Shown: positions 7,992 to 16,005 of the stretch, in pieces
How the letters are laid out: each line of letters opens with the position of its first letter
Numbering within the stretch: the stretch's first letter is position 1
The notes under the pieces: generated by a model
Told to the model about the DNA's origin: nothing
The model's input: the letters and a program-made list of their open reading frames with translations, nothing else
The model's database searches: none
NCBI GenBank assembly: GCA_051881075.1
Contig: JBJEPE010000080.1
Coordinates: 1-38,246 of the forward strand
Direction of reading: 5' to 3'
Length of the DNA: 38,246 nucleotides
From: RUG14223 sp051881075
GTDB taxonomy: Bacteria; Bacillota; Clostridia; Oscillospirales; Acutalibacteraceae
Made by a program: the position numbers and the translations under genes

Positions 7992-8032
7992 AAAGTCCCT
8001 CTTGAATCCAAACGGAAAACAAGAGGGACTTT
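7992..8032. terminator. Bidirectional terminator between converging genes
   Basis: A perfect 13-bp stem (AAAGTCCCTCTTG at 7992-8004 with its complement at 8020-8032) encloses a 15-nt loop. It lies between the plus-strand ABC gene with its remnant and the minus-strand XRE gene, and T-rich bases follow on both sides. Confidence 0.75.
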
Positions 8033-8070
8033 CTATAAGTAATTGCCATGCCAGTATCAATATTCTGTTA

Positions 8071-8661
8071 TTATTTTACCTCATAAACGCATTTCTTAAA
8101 TTTACGGTTTCCGATTTCAAATTTTTTACCGTTTATTCGATTTGCAAGTTTACGTGTTTCTATAAATTCGTCTGTCACGGTAACTAAAAATTGCTTGCCG
8201 TCTTTTTCTACCAAATAGAACTGTTTATCTGCATTTTTTACCGAGTTGATAAGTCCGGGTATCCCGAAAGGAGCGTCGGTTAAAAAGCCCAGTGCATTGT
8301 CAATTACCTTTTCACCCTTTGTCGGTTTTTCTTCTCCGATAAGTGTGTGAATTTCCGCATCGGGGAACTTATCTCGAACCGCACGGTCTTTCCTTTTACT
8401 CTTACTGCCTGTACCGTATTCAGATAAGTTATACGGCTCACGCATAACCAGTTCGTCTATTATTTCACTGTCGTCTAGCAGATAATCAACGCTCACATTC
8501 AGTAATTTGGAAAGAGCTTTCAGATTATCTACATCGGGAATACCGTTATCCGTTTCCCATTTTGCAACCGCAGAACGTGAAACGCTTAATTTCTCAGACA
8601 ACTGTTCTTGGGAAAGACCTGCCTGTTTTCTTGCTTCTTTTAATTTTTCACCTAATGTCAT
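8071..8661 (-). CDS. XRE-family transcriptional regulator
   Basis: This is a 196-aa regulator. Residues 1-62 form a Cro/CI-type helix-turn-helix (MTLGEKLKEARKQAGLSQEQ, then SVSRSAVAKWE, then LLNVSVDYLL). The rest (about 75-196) begins with a basic, lysine-rich segment and ends in a predicted beta-rich domain (QFYLVEKDGKQFLVTVTDEF) that I cannot name. The start is the ATG at 8659-8661, since AAGGAGG (8670-8676) lies 8 bases upstream; the frame extends to 8706 without support. The gene is monocistronic and its target is unknown. It sits at the boundary between the accessory-looking DNA and the starch gene. Confidence 0.85.
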   Translation of the reverse strand: MTLGEKLKEARKQAGLSQEQLSEKLSVSRSAVAKWETDNGIPDVDNLKALSKLLNVSVDYLLDDSEIIDELVMREPYNLSEYGTGSKSKRKDRAVRDKFPDAEIHTLIGEEKPTKGEKVIDNALGFLTDAPFGIPGLINSVKNADKQFYLVEKDGKQFLVTVTDEFIETRKLANRINGKKFEIGNRKFKKCVYEVK

Positions 8662-8694
8662 GGTGATGACCTCCTTCGGTTTTTTAATGAACAT

Positions 8695-8723
8695 ATTGTA
8701 ATCCAAAGCGTCATCAAATGCAA
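8695..8723 (-). promoter_or_regulatory. Promoter of the XRE regulator gene
   Basis: On the minus strand TTGCAT (8718-8723) and TACAAT (8695-8700) are separated by 17 bp, about 35 bases upstream of the ATG. Confidence 0.55.
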
Positions 8724-8793
8724 TAAACTATCTGTGACAGTGCCGTTACTCTGCGTAACAAGTCTATAAGTATATATTATTCAGTCCTTTTCT

Positions 8794-8925
8794 CTATTTC
8801 TCCTTTTGATTTTCTCTAACTTTCCAAGCAAGTACTGATTGTATATAAAATCCTGTTTCTTCGGTATAGAGTTTCGCTTCCTTGATGTAGTTGTTAGGGC
8901 AATATGTCTGTATTAATGTACAATT
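8794..8925 (-). pseudogene. Possible coding remnant of unknown family
   Basis: A minus-strand frame without start codon reads NNYIKEAKLYTEETGFYIQS, then VLAWKVRENQKEK and a TAG (8794-8796). The composition looks like a helical protein C-terminus, but I do not recognise it. It may be the tail of a lost accessory gene or chance. The rest of the gap between the XRE gene and the pullulanase promoter region is AT-rich and shows nothing more. Confidence 0.3.
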
Positions 8926-9034
8926 AGTTTATTATTAAATAAAAACGACAATTAAATGGCAAAATCAACAAAATTCTTCCTGAAAAATCAGCAATAATGC
9001 TACAGATAAAAATGTTTATTTTTAATGATTGATA

Positions 9035-9144
9035 TGTTATAATTTAATGCGAATGATAACGTTACCGAACAGAGGCGTTACCGTTTAACGGTAAATAATT
9101 CAGAAAGTATTTTTAGGCTTATTTAGGGGGATTCGCCGTTACCG
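9035..9144 (+). promoter_or_regulatory. Pullulanase promoter with GTTACCG operators
   Basis: An extended -10 (TG at 9035-9036, TATAAT at 9038-9043) puts transcription start near 9050. GTTACCG occurs at 9061-9067, 9077-9083 and 9138-9144. The first lies in TGATAACGTTACCG (9054-9067), which has the central CG and half-dyad look of LacI-family operators. The second is within a perfect 8-bp inverted repeat (TTACCGTT at 9078-9085, AACGGTAA at 9087-9094). All lie downstream of the -10, where a repressor would block transcription. Sugar-responsive control is an inference. Confidence 0.5.
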
Positions 9145-9210
9145 TAGGTGAATTTTAGCTTATATAATGTGTGCTTTCGGTTTTGAACAAAACAAGAAAG
9201 AAGGGTAATT

Positions 9211-12200
9211 ATGAGAACAAAAACAAGACGTGTTTTATCGGTTTTATTATCGCTTATTATGATTATCTCCGTATTGCCGTACAGCACAGTACAGGCTATG
9301 GCGGCGTCCTTAGGCAGTATTAATTCGATAAAGCAATACACAAACAGCGACTACAACACAACTAAGATTTATTATTCCGGTAATGATTTGGGAGCTACCT
9401 ATACCGCCGAATGCACTACCTTTAAGGTATGGTCGTATAAGGCGTCAAAGGCAACGGTCAATATTTATACCCACGGTAGTAAAAGTGAGGGAAGCACAGC
9501 CCCTATTAAGACTATTGAAATGACAAAGGATACAACCACAGGAGTATGGACAGCCGTATATGAGGGCGACCATAAAAATGAATTTTATACATATTCCTTT
9601 GAATTTGAAAACGGTCAGACGGAAAACGATGTAATGGATATTTATGCTAAGGCTGCGGGCGTAAACGGTAACAGAGCCATGATAGTTGACCTTGATTCAA
9701 CCGATCCTGTAGGTTGGGAAAATGACAGTCATGTATGTATGGACAGCCTGACCGATAATATTATCTGGGAAGTAAGCGTAAACGACTTTTCCGCAGATCC
9801 GTCATCAGGCATAAGCGAAGCCAACAGAGGTAAATATCTTGCATTTACCGAGAGCGGAACAACGGTAAACGGCGAGGGATATTTTTCTACAGGCGTAGAT
9901 TATCTTAAACAGCAGGGTGTTACCACAGTACAGATAATGCCTATGTTTGACTATGACGATCTTGACGAAACCGTAACCGGTAATTATAACTGGGGATATA
10001 ATCCTAAAAACTATAACGTTCCCGAGGGTTCCTATTCATCTAACCCGTTTGACGGTAATGTAAGAATTAACGAAGTCAAGCAGTTGGTACAGGCTTTGCA
10101 TAATGCAGGCATATCTGTAATAATGGACGTTGTTTATAATCATACATATGCTACTACAGACTCAGCATTTGAGAGAACAGATCCGGGATATTTCTACAGA
10201 ATGAGCGGCTCAACCTTCCTTAACAGTTCAGGCTGCGGTAATGTTACCGCCAGTAATCACGCAATGTTCCGTAAGTATATGATAGAGTCTATACTGTACT
10301 GGACACAGGAATATCACATAGACGGTTTCCGCTTTGACCTTATGGGATGTCATGATATAGAAACCATGAGGCAGATACGTGCAGAGCTTAATAAGCTTGA
10401 CAACGGCTCTAAGATTGCTATGTACGGTGAGCCTTGGACTGCAAACATAGAACAGAACGGCATAAGCAACAGCAGTGCCGCAATAATGGATAATATGCAG
10501 AACACATCTATGGCAGGTATAGGCGCATTTAACGACCAATACAGAAGAGCCTTAAAGGGCGACAACGATGACGCATCAAAGGGCTTTATACAGGGCGGCT
10601 GTGAGGATTCAAACGAGTTTGTTTCAGGTATAACCGGCAACACAAGCGCAACATGGGGCAACGTTAAGTTCTCATCACCTACACAGGCTATACAGTATGT
10701 ATCATGCCACGATAATCTGTCATTATGGGATAAAATAGTTAATTCTATGGGAGGCAGCGATTATACCAACTTTACAAGTACTACCTATAACGCTGTAAAC
10801 AGATTAGCCGCCGCACTTGTTTTAACCGCCTCAGGTGTACCTTTTGCACAGGCTGGTGAAGAGTTCAACAGAACTAAGTACGGTAACTCAAACAGCTATA
10901 GCTCCCCTATATCAATAAACTCCATCAAGTGGTCACAGCTTTACTCAACTAAGAGCGGATATGATATAGCACGTAACAGCCTTACAGATTATTATGAGGG
11001 CCTTATTGAGATAAGAAAGGCATTCCCTAAGTTAGGTACGGTAGGTAACTCGGACGATTTGTATGTAAGCATTACAGACAATAACTGTATCGGATATACC
11101 ATATCTTCACCGGGTAGCGGTACATGGGATACCGTTGCGGTGCTTAGCAATTCATCATCTACCGCAAAGAGTATAAAGATTACATCAAAATATACTGTTC
11201 CTACATCATGGACGGTAATATCTAACGGCACTAAGGCAGGCCTTAACAGCTTAGGCACTAAAACAGGCACTACTATAAGCGTACCTGCACGTACTACATA
11301 TATACTTGTAGATACCACAAGCTTTAACAGAGAAAAGATTTCAAACGGCAAGGGCATTGTTACTATAGAAGATTACGATATAGAAACCGGAGAGCTTCTT
11401 GCTACAAGAACCAAATCAGGCAAAATAGGCGACAGCTATATTACAAATAAAAATACAAGCGAGCAAATGCTGCTTGACTATGATTATGTAAGTGTAGACA
11501 GTATTGAGAGCGGTGTATTCACACAGGAGGGCGCAACTGTCAAGTATTATTACAGGTCATATTCAGGAGATCAGTCTGCGATTAATGTAAAATATAAAAA
11601 TGCAAGCGGTACAGTACTCGGTACGCAAACATATGTAGGCAGAGAGGGCTGGGAATATAATGTTGAAGTAAAGAACTTTGATAACTATACCCTTGACCTT
11701 GAAAATTCCGCAAGTGATTTAGGAAAGCTTAGCGGAGTATTTGCCGCAGAGGATCAGACTATTACTCTTACTTATAAGTCAATAACGCCAGATCCGCTGG
11801 TTATGCATTTTTATACGGAAAATTTTGACTGGAATGATCCCCACGCATGGCTTTACAACAATACTACCAATCCGATAACTCACTATTTCGGTGTATCTGA
11901 CTGGACTGCAAATATGTCTAATGACAGTGCAAAGTTCTTGGTAGAGGAGCAGACCGATGATTACATAATGTACAAGCTTGCAACCACATTTAAGGATGAT
12001 AATATGCAGCTCATTATTCATCAGCCTGATCCCGACGTAGGCCTAGAGAATGTTTGGAAGCAACCGGGCAACGAAGGCTACTATGTAATGGGAGAAGTAT
12101 GGATAAAGAGCGGTAAGGTATGGTATGACTCTGACGTAACAGTAACCTGCGTTGATACAAACGGTAATAACCTTTTAACGCAAAGCTATATTGTACCTAT

Positions 12201-14205
12201 GGTAAGCGATACTACAGAATATAATATAAGCGCACCTACAATAGACGGATACGATATAGTAGGTACACAGGCAATAAAGACGGGCTGTTACTCTATGAAA
12301 AGCCCGGTAAATGTTGTTTTTGTTTATGATGTTGATGAATTTACTGAGCCTGTGCTTAAGCCTGCATACAAAAATCTTGTACTTGGCGATTTGAATATAA
12401 ATAAGCTTGTAAATATGCAGGATGCTTATTTCTTATATCTGTATTGTATAGGAAACAGAACGTTGTCGGATAGGCTTATTTGCTCCGCCGATACAGATAA
12501 CGACAATGACGCCGACCTTACGGATTTACAGAGAATGCTTGATTATTTATCCGGTAAGAGGAGTACCTTGCATGATAAGCTACAGCTTAATGTAACCGCT
12601 GAGAACAGCGAACTGGGAAGTATAGTCGATGCTGACGGCAATGTGATAGTACCCGGTATGTATGATAAAAATACCGATGTTACAATAAACGCAGTAGCGT
12701 CAGAGAATTATGAGTTTTGCGGTTGGTATAAAAACGGCAAAAAATATTCCATGATTAATCCGCTTAATTTCGGACTGTTTGAGAATACGGTGCTTACCGC
12801 CAGATTTGCAAAGAATGCTTATTATGTTAAGCTTACCGCACAGCAGGGCGGCACACTCTCTGATAGCACATATGAAACAACACAATCGGTTAAACGCAGT
12901 ACTATTGTAGAGGTTACTGCAATACCGGATACGGGATATCACTTTGTCGGTTGGTATGATACCGATACCGATAAGCTTATATCAACAAGCGCTAAACTCA
13001 GCCTGTCTGTAAACGATGATATAGATTACTATGCTGTTTTCTCAGATAAATACAGCGTAGAGGTTTCAGCAGGAGAAGGCGGTACCGCTAAAGTAAGTCA
13101 GTCAAGCGTAACAAGCGGTACAAGCGTTACATTTACTGCGACAGCAAACAGCGGATACAGCTTTGACGGCTGGTATAACGGCATTACACAGGTTTCAACC
13201 GACAACCCTTATACCGTAGCAATAACAGAAGATACCGCTTTGACAGCTATATTTGAAAGAACCTCATCGGTAGTTCGCTTTACAGATGTGAATAGTTGGC
13301 AGAATATAATGGTATATGCTTGGAACCAAGAAACGCAGGAGGCAAATTCTACATGGGGCAGCTCTCCGACTATGGAAAAATATGAAACAAACGATTACGG
13401 ACAGAGTGTTTACCAGTACGAAATAACCGGTGATTACGATATGCTTATATTCTACAACGGTAATAACACATCGCAGCAAACCGTAGATATAGCGTTTGTA
13501 CACGGTACAGGATATTATCCCACAGGAGAAACCGATAGCTACGGTAATCTTGAGGTGGGTACGTGGAGCTTCGCAACTACGACATCGGTTGACATTTCAA
13601 CTTCACCTGCGGTTAAGAAATATTCTGTACAAGCTATTGCTGAAACAGGCGGTACGGCAGAGATAACCAAGATTACGGTTGACGACACTGTTGCATCTGA
13701 AACCGGTTTATCCTCTGCAAGCGTTCAAGAAAACTCTAATGTAACGTTCACTGCTACACCTGATAGCGGATATACATTCAGCGGTTGGTATGAGTCTGAT
13801 ACAAAGGTATCTTCAAGCAAATCATACACCTCTACCATTAACAAGGAAACAAAACTTACAGCTAAATTCAGCAAGTCATCGACATCTACAACGACTAAAA
13901 CGGTATATTTTACCGATAATAAGGGTTGGTCAACACCGAGAATATATGTGTGGAGTTCTACAACAGGTGCTGCAAATTCCACTTGGAGCGCATCACCGCT
14001 TATGACTTATGTCAAGACAAACGATTATGGCGAAAAGATTTATAAGTACTCAGTAAAAAATACCTACGATATGGTGATATTCTTAAATAATGACCGTACG
14101 GTACAGACTGTAGATGTTAAGGTTGAAGCTGATACAGGATATTACCCCAACGTAATATCAGACGGAAAATATACTGTAGGTACATATTCGGCGAGTGCCA
14201 TTTAA
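9211..14205 (+). CDS. Secreted GH13 pullulanase with dockerin and CBM26 modules
   Basis: This 1664-aa extracellular starch-debranching enzyme begins with a signal peptide (1 to about 32, ending AMAAS). A CBM48-like domain (about 53-175) precedes the GH13 catalytic domain, which has the pullulanase motif YNWGYNP, region I DVVYNHT (306 on), nucleophile Asp376 (DGFRFDLMG), acid/base Glu407 (YGEPW) and Asp501 in SCHDN. Then come MucBP-like beta domains (about 715-860 and 977-1050) around a possible carbohydrate-binding domain (862-975). A dockerin (about 1057-1115) has calcium loops starting at Asp1060 (DLNINKLVNMQD) and Asp1094 (DTDNDNDADLTD). The tail holds four GWY-type bacterial repeats and two CBM26 starch-binding modules (about 1354-1455 and 1564-1664). 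The dockerin should attach the enzyme to a cohesin scaffold, as in the R. bromii amylosome. No sortase motif or C-terminal membrane anchor is present. Confidence 0.92.
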   Translation: MRTKTRRVLSVLLSLIMIISVLPYSTVQAMAASLGSINSIKQYTNSDYNTTKIYYSGNDLGATYTAECTTFKVWSYKASKATVNIYTHGSKSEGSTAPIKTIEMTKDTTTGVWTAVYEGDHKNEFYTYSFEFENGQTENDVMDIYAKAAGVNGNRAMIVDLDSTDPVGWENDSHVCMDSLTDNIIWEVSVNDFSADPSSGISEANRGKYLAFTESGTTVNGEGYFSTGVDYLKQQGVTTVQIMPMFDYDDLDETVTGNYNWGYNPKNYNVPEGSYSSNPFDGNVRINEVKQLVQALHNAGISVIMDVVYNHTYATTDSAFERTDPGYFYRMSGSTFLNSSGCGNVTASNHAMFRKYMIESILYWTQEYHIDGFRFDLMGCHDIETMRQIRAELNKLDNGSKIAMYGEPWTANIEQNGISNSSAAIMDNMQNTSMAGIGAFNDQYRRALKGDNDDASKGFIQGGCEDSNEFVSGITGNTSATWGNVKFSSPTQAIQYVSCHDNLSLWDKIVNSMGGSDYTNFTSTTYNAVNRLAAALVLTASGVPFAQAGEEFNRTKYGNSNSYSSPISINSIKWSQLYSTKSGYDIARNSLTDYYEGLIEIRKAFPKLGTVGNSDDLYVSITDNNCIGYTISSPGSGTWDTVAVLSNSSSTAKSIKITSKYTVPTSWTVISNGTKAGLNSLGTKTGTTISVPARTTYILVDTTSFNREKISNGKGIVTIEDYDIETGELLATRTKSGKIGDSYITNKNTSEQMLLDYDYVSVDSIESGVFTQEGATVKYYYRSYSGDQSAINVKYKNASGTVLGTQTYVGREGWEYNVEVKNFDNYTLDLENSASDLGKLSGVFAAEDQTITLTYKSITPDPLVMHFYTENFDWNDPHAWLYNNTTNPITHYFGVSDWTANMSNDSAKFLVEEQTDDYIMYKLATTFKDDNMQLIIHQPDPDVGLENVWKQPGNEGYYVMGEVWIKSGKVWYDSDVTVTCVDTNGNNLLTQSYIVPMVSDTTEYNISAPTIDGYDIVGTQAIKTGCYSMKSPVNVVFVYDVDEFTEPVLKPAYKNLVLGDLNINKLVNMQDAYFLYLYCIGNRTLSDRLICSADTDNDNDADLTDLQRMLDYLSGKRSTLHDKLQLNVTAENSELGSIVDADGNVIVPGMYDKNTDVTINAVASENYEFCGWYKNGKKYSMINPLNFGLFENTVLTARFAKNAYYVKLTAQQGGTLSDSTYETTQSVKRSTIVEVTAIPDTGYHFVGWYDTDTDKLISTSAKLSLSVNDDIDYYAVFSDKYSVEVSAGEGGTAKVSQSSVTSGTSVTFTATANSGYSFDGWYNGITQVSTDNPYTVAITEDTALTAIFERTSSVVRFTDVNSWQNIMVYAWNQETQEANSTWGSSPTMEKYETNDYGQSVYQYEITGDYDMLIFYNGNNTSQQTVDIAFVHGTGYYPTGETDSYGNLEVGTWSFATTTSVDISTSPAVKKYSVQAIAETGGTAEITKITVDDTVASETGLSSASVQENSNVTFTATPDSGYTFSGWYESDTKVSSSKSYTSTINKETKLTAKFSKSSTSTTTKTVYFTDNKGWSTPRIYVWSSTTGAANSTWSASPLMTYVKTNDYGEKIYKYSVKNTYDMVIFLNNDRTVQTVDVKVEADTGYYPNVISDGKYTVGTYSASAI

Positions 14206-14286
14206 ACACTATTTGCGACGGATTTAGGCATCTGCGCTATATACTTTTCGGCAAGGTGTGACATTACACTTTAATATAAACAGTAA

Positions 14287-14331
14287 AAATCCACTATGAC
14301 TATAATTAGCGTCATAGTGGATTTGATTTTT
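14287..14331. terminator. Bidirectional terminator
   Basis: A perfect 14-bp stem (14287-14300 with 14311-14324) with a 10-nt loop is followed by GATTTTT on the plus strand and by TTTTTACTG on the minus strand. It serves the pullulanase gene and the opposing DUF3343 operon. Confidence 0.85.
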
Positions 14332-14352
14332 CTTGGATTTATTTAGATGAAA

Positions 14353-14589
14353 TCAGCACATAATTTCCGCAATCTGTTCAGGCTCAGGTAAAATCGCCCT
14401 TATATTCTGCGGTATGTTTTTATAATCATCTACAGGCATTGCCCACGCTATACCGCAGCCTGCCGATATCTCACGGGGAACAGGTATCAGCTTGCCGCTT
14501 ATACCGTTACTTGTTAGTATATCCTCGGTTTCCATAGCGTCTGCTGTAGTATAGAAGGCAATCACCGTTTTAAGCTCTTTTGCACTCAT
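14353..14589 (-). CDS. DUF3343 protein, putative Se/S carrier
   Basis: This is a small 78-aa DUF3343 protein. The family is described as a putative selenium or sulfur carrier and often sits next to YedE/YedF proteins. It has the family's PREISAGCGIAW segment with a conserved cysteine, and a second cysteine as the last residue. Its ATG overlaps the stop of the TusA-like gene (14586-14589), so it is the last gene of the operon. The fold (ferredoxin-like, TusA-size) and operon partners suggest that it hands on persulfide or selenide, but no biochemical role can be read from the sequence. Confidence 0.82.
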   Translation of the reverse strand: MSAKELKTVIAFYTTADAMETEDILTSNGISGKLIPVPREISAGCGIAWAMPVDDYKNIPQNIRAILPEPEQIAEIMC

Positions 14590-14795
14590 GCCTTAAAGCT
14601 TATTTCAAATTCACCGTTTTTCTCTTCAACGGTACATTCTTTATGATTATATTTAAGTGCTGTTTCTATGTTTTTGCGTGAATGTGCTTCATCACATAAT
14701 ACAACTATATCTTCACCCGGATTTTCTTTGAGTGCGTCTATGGTCTGCATAACAGGCTCAGGACATGATAAACCTCTGACATCTATCTTAATCAT
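14586..14795 (-). CDS. TusA/YedF-type sulfurtransferase-like protein
   Basis: This 69-aa protein is a single TusA domain: MIKIDVRGLSCPEP has the CPxP motif whose cysteine carries persulfide (or selenium) in the family. Selenium-linked YedF proteins are normally about 200 aa, with a second DsrE-like domain; here only the N-terminal domain exists, and the next gene encodes a separate DUF3343 protein. It overlaps both neighbours by four bases (14792-14795 upstream, 14586-14589 downstream), so translation of the three genes is coupled. It probably receives or delivers chalcogen in concert with the YedE-type membrane protein. Confidence 0.85.
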   Translation of the reverse strand: MIKIDVRGLSCPEPVMQTIDALKENPGEDIVVLCDEAHSRKNIETALKYNHKECTVEEKNGEFEISFKA

Positions 14796-15901
14796 TTTAC
14801 TTCTCCTTTTGCTTTTTTACGTAAGTTTGTAAAGCCTATAACAAATAGAATAACTATTGAAGCTATAAGTGCTATTTTACCGTTTGTTGACGGACCGCCT
14901 GCTACTGCAGCCGTAGTTTCGGTTGCTGCTGCGGCAGCGGCACCTGCAAGACCGAAGTTATGAGCGCAGGCCGCACCTATAAGCATACCTAAAAATGTAA
15001 CAGCGGAGTCAGATGAACCCTGACCGGCAAGAACTAACTGTCTGTAAGGGCAACCGCCTGCAAGTACTGCGGCAAAGCCTACTGCGTACATACCGAGTAT
15101 ATTCCACAGGTGCTGTGAGTGTGCTATAGGCTGACCGTCAAATGAAAGCTTAAAGTTACCTGCAAAAAGGTTGTATCCGAGCATTACTATGAACAATCCG
15201 CCGATAATGCAGATAAGGTCAAAGTTCTTCATTAAGAAGATATCTCTTATACTGCCTGCAAAGCAAACACGGTTACGCTGTGCAATAATACCGAAAACAA
15301 GCGCGGCGCAGAATGCTATGGCTACCGGTGCGTGCATACTGCCGGGGCCGCTCTCGCTTTGAACAAACAGAGTTGTAGTTACCAGTGATAAAACCAAAAC
15401 AATCAACATTATTATCGGTAAAACAAAGCCGTTGGACTTTTTGGTTTCATATGCTCTGCCAAGGCTGAATCCCTTTTTGAGGAAGATACAGCCTGTACCT
15501 ACACCGAGAATAAAGCCTACAAATGCTACGTATGCGTTAAGGTCACCTGCTGACATTCTGATAACCATACGTAAAGGACAACCTAAGAATACAAGTGCAC
15601 CTATCATCATGATAAATCCTAAGACAAATCTTATCATTGGTGATGAACCTGCCGTTGACTTGAACTCTTTGGTTATCAGTGAAATAATAAATGCACCGAG
15701 TATAAATCCAACTATCTCGGGGCGTATGTACTGAACTACCGCTGCGCTGTGCAGTTTAAGTCCTCCTGCCATGTCACGTATAAAGCACGCAACACAGATT
15801 GCCATATTCTTCGGATTTCCGAAGATGGCAAGCATTGCGGCTATTGCGCCGAATATGCCGCCTGATATGGCGAGTTTCCATTTCTTATCAAATAATTTCA
15901 T
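14792..15901 (-). CDS. yedE: YedE-family putative selenium transporter
   Basis: This 369-aa integral membrane protein belongs to the YeeE/YedE family, with about nine to ten hydrophobic segments. It keeps the family cysteines in ICVACFIRD, FLGCPLRM, NRVCFAGSIRD and AGGCPYRQ, which in the thiosulfate-importing YeeE relatives line the substrate path. The selenium-associated branch of the family is found with TusA-like, DUF3343 and class V aminotransferase genes, exactly as here, so uptake of a selenium or sulfur compound is likely but not proven. AAAGGA lies a few bases upstream of the ATG at 15901. A 103-base spacer with predicted RNA structure separates it from the upstream desulfurase gene. 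Confidence 0.85.
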   Translation of the reverse strand: MKLFDKKWKLAISGGIFGAIAAMLAIFGNPKNMAICVACFIRDMAGGLKLHSAAVVQYIRPEIVGFILGAFIISLITKEFKSTAGSSPMIRFVLGFIMMIGALVFLGCPLRMVIRMSAGDLNAYVAFVGFILGVGTGCIFLKKGFSLGRAYETKKSNGFVLPIIMLIVLVLSLVTTTLFVQSESGPGSMHAPVAIAFCAALVFGIIAQRNRVCFAGSIRDIFLMKNFDLICIIGGLFIVMLGYNLFAGNFKLSFDGQPIAHSQHLWNILGMYAVGFAAVLAGGCPYRQLVLAGQGSSDSAVTFLGMLIGAACAHNFGLAGAAAAAATETTAAVAGGPSTNGKIALIASIVILFVIGFTNLRKKAKGEVK

Positions 15902-15922
15902 ATATATATCCTTTCTGCCTTC

Positions 15923-16005
15923 ACGGCATTTTTAGGCAAGCTGAGCCTACCTTAATTCTAATTTAACAGATACCAAAGCTATCTGTACCCTGACGCCTAT
16001 GCCGT
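15923..16005 (-). ncRNA. Possible structured RNA between desulfurase and yedE genes
   Basis: On the minus strand a 7-bp pairing (15999-16005 with 15923-15929, ACGGCAT/ATGCCGT) closes a region holding two hairpins: ACAGATA/TATCTGT (15966-15972 and 15980-15986) and TAGGC/GCCTA (15933-15937 and 15945-15949). This makes a three-way-junction shape just ahead of the yedE ribosome site. I do not recognise a known riboswitch class. It could regulate yedE, process the transcript, or be chance. Confidence 0.35.

Noticed and set aside
12580..14205. Repeated GWY and CBM segments as a DNA-level tandem repeat
   Set aside because: The repeats are protein modules of well-known families with diverged DNA. 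They are not a recent DNA duplication or mobile element.
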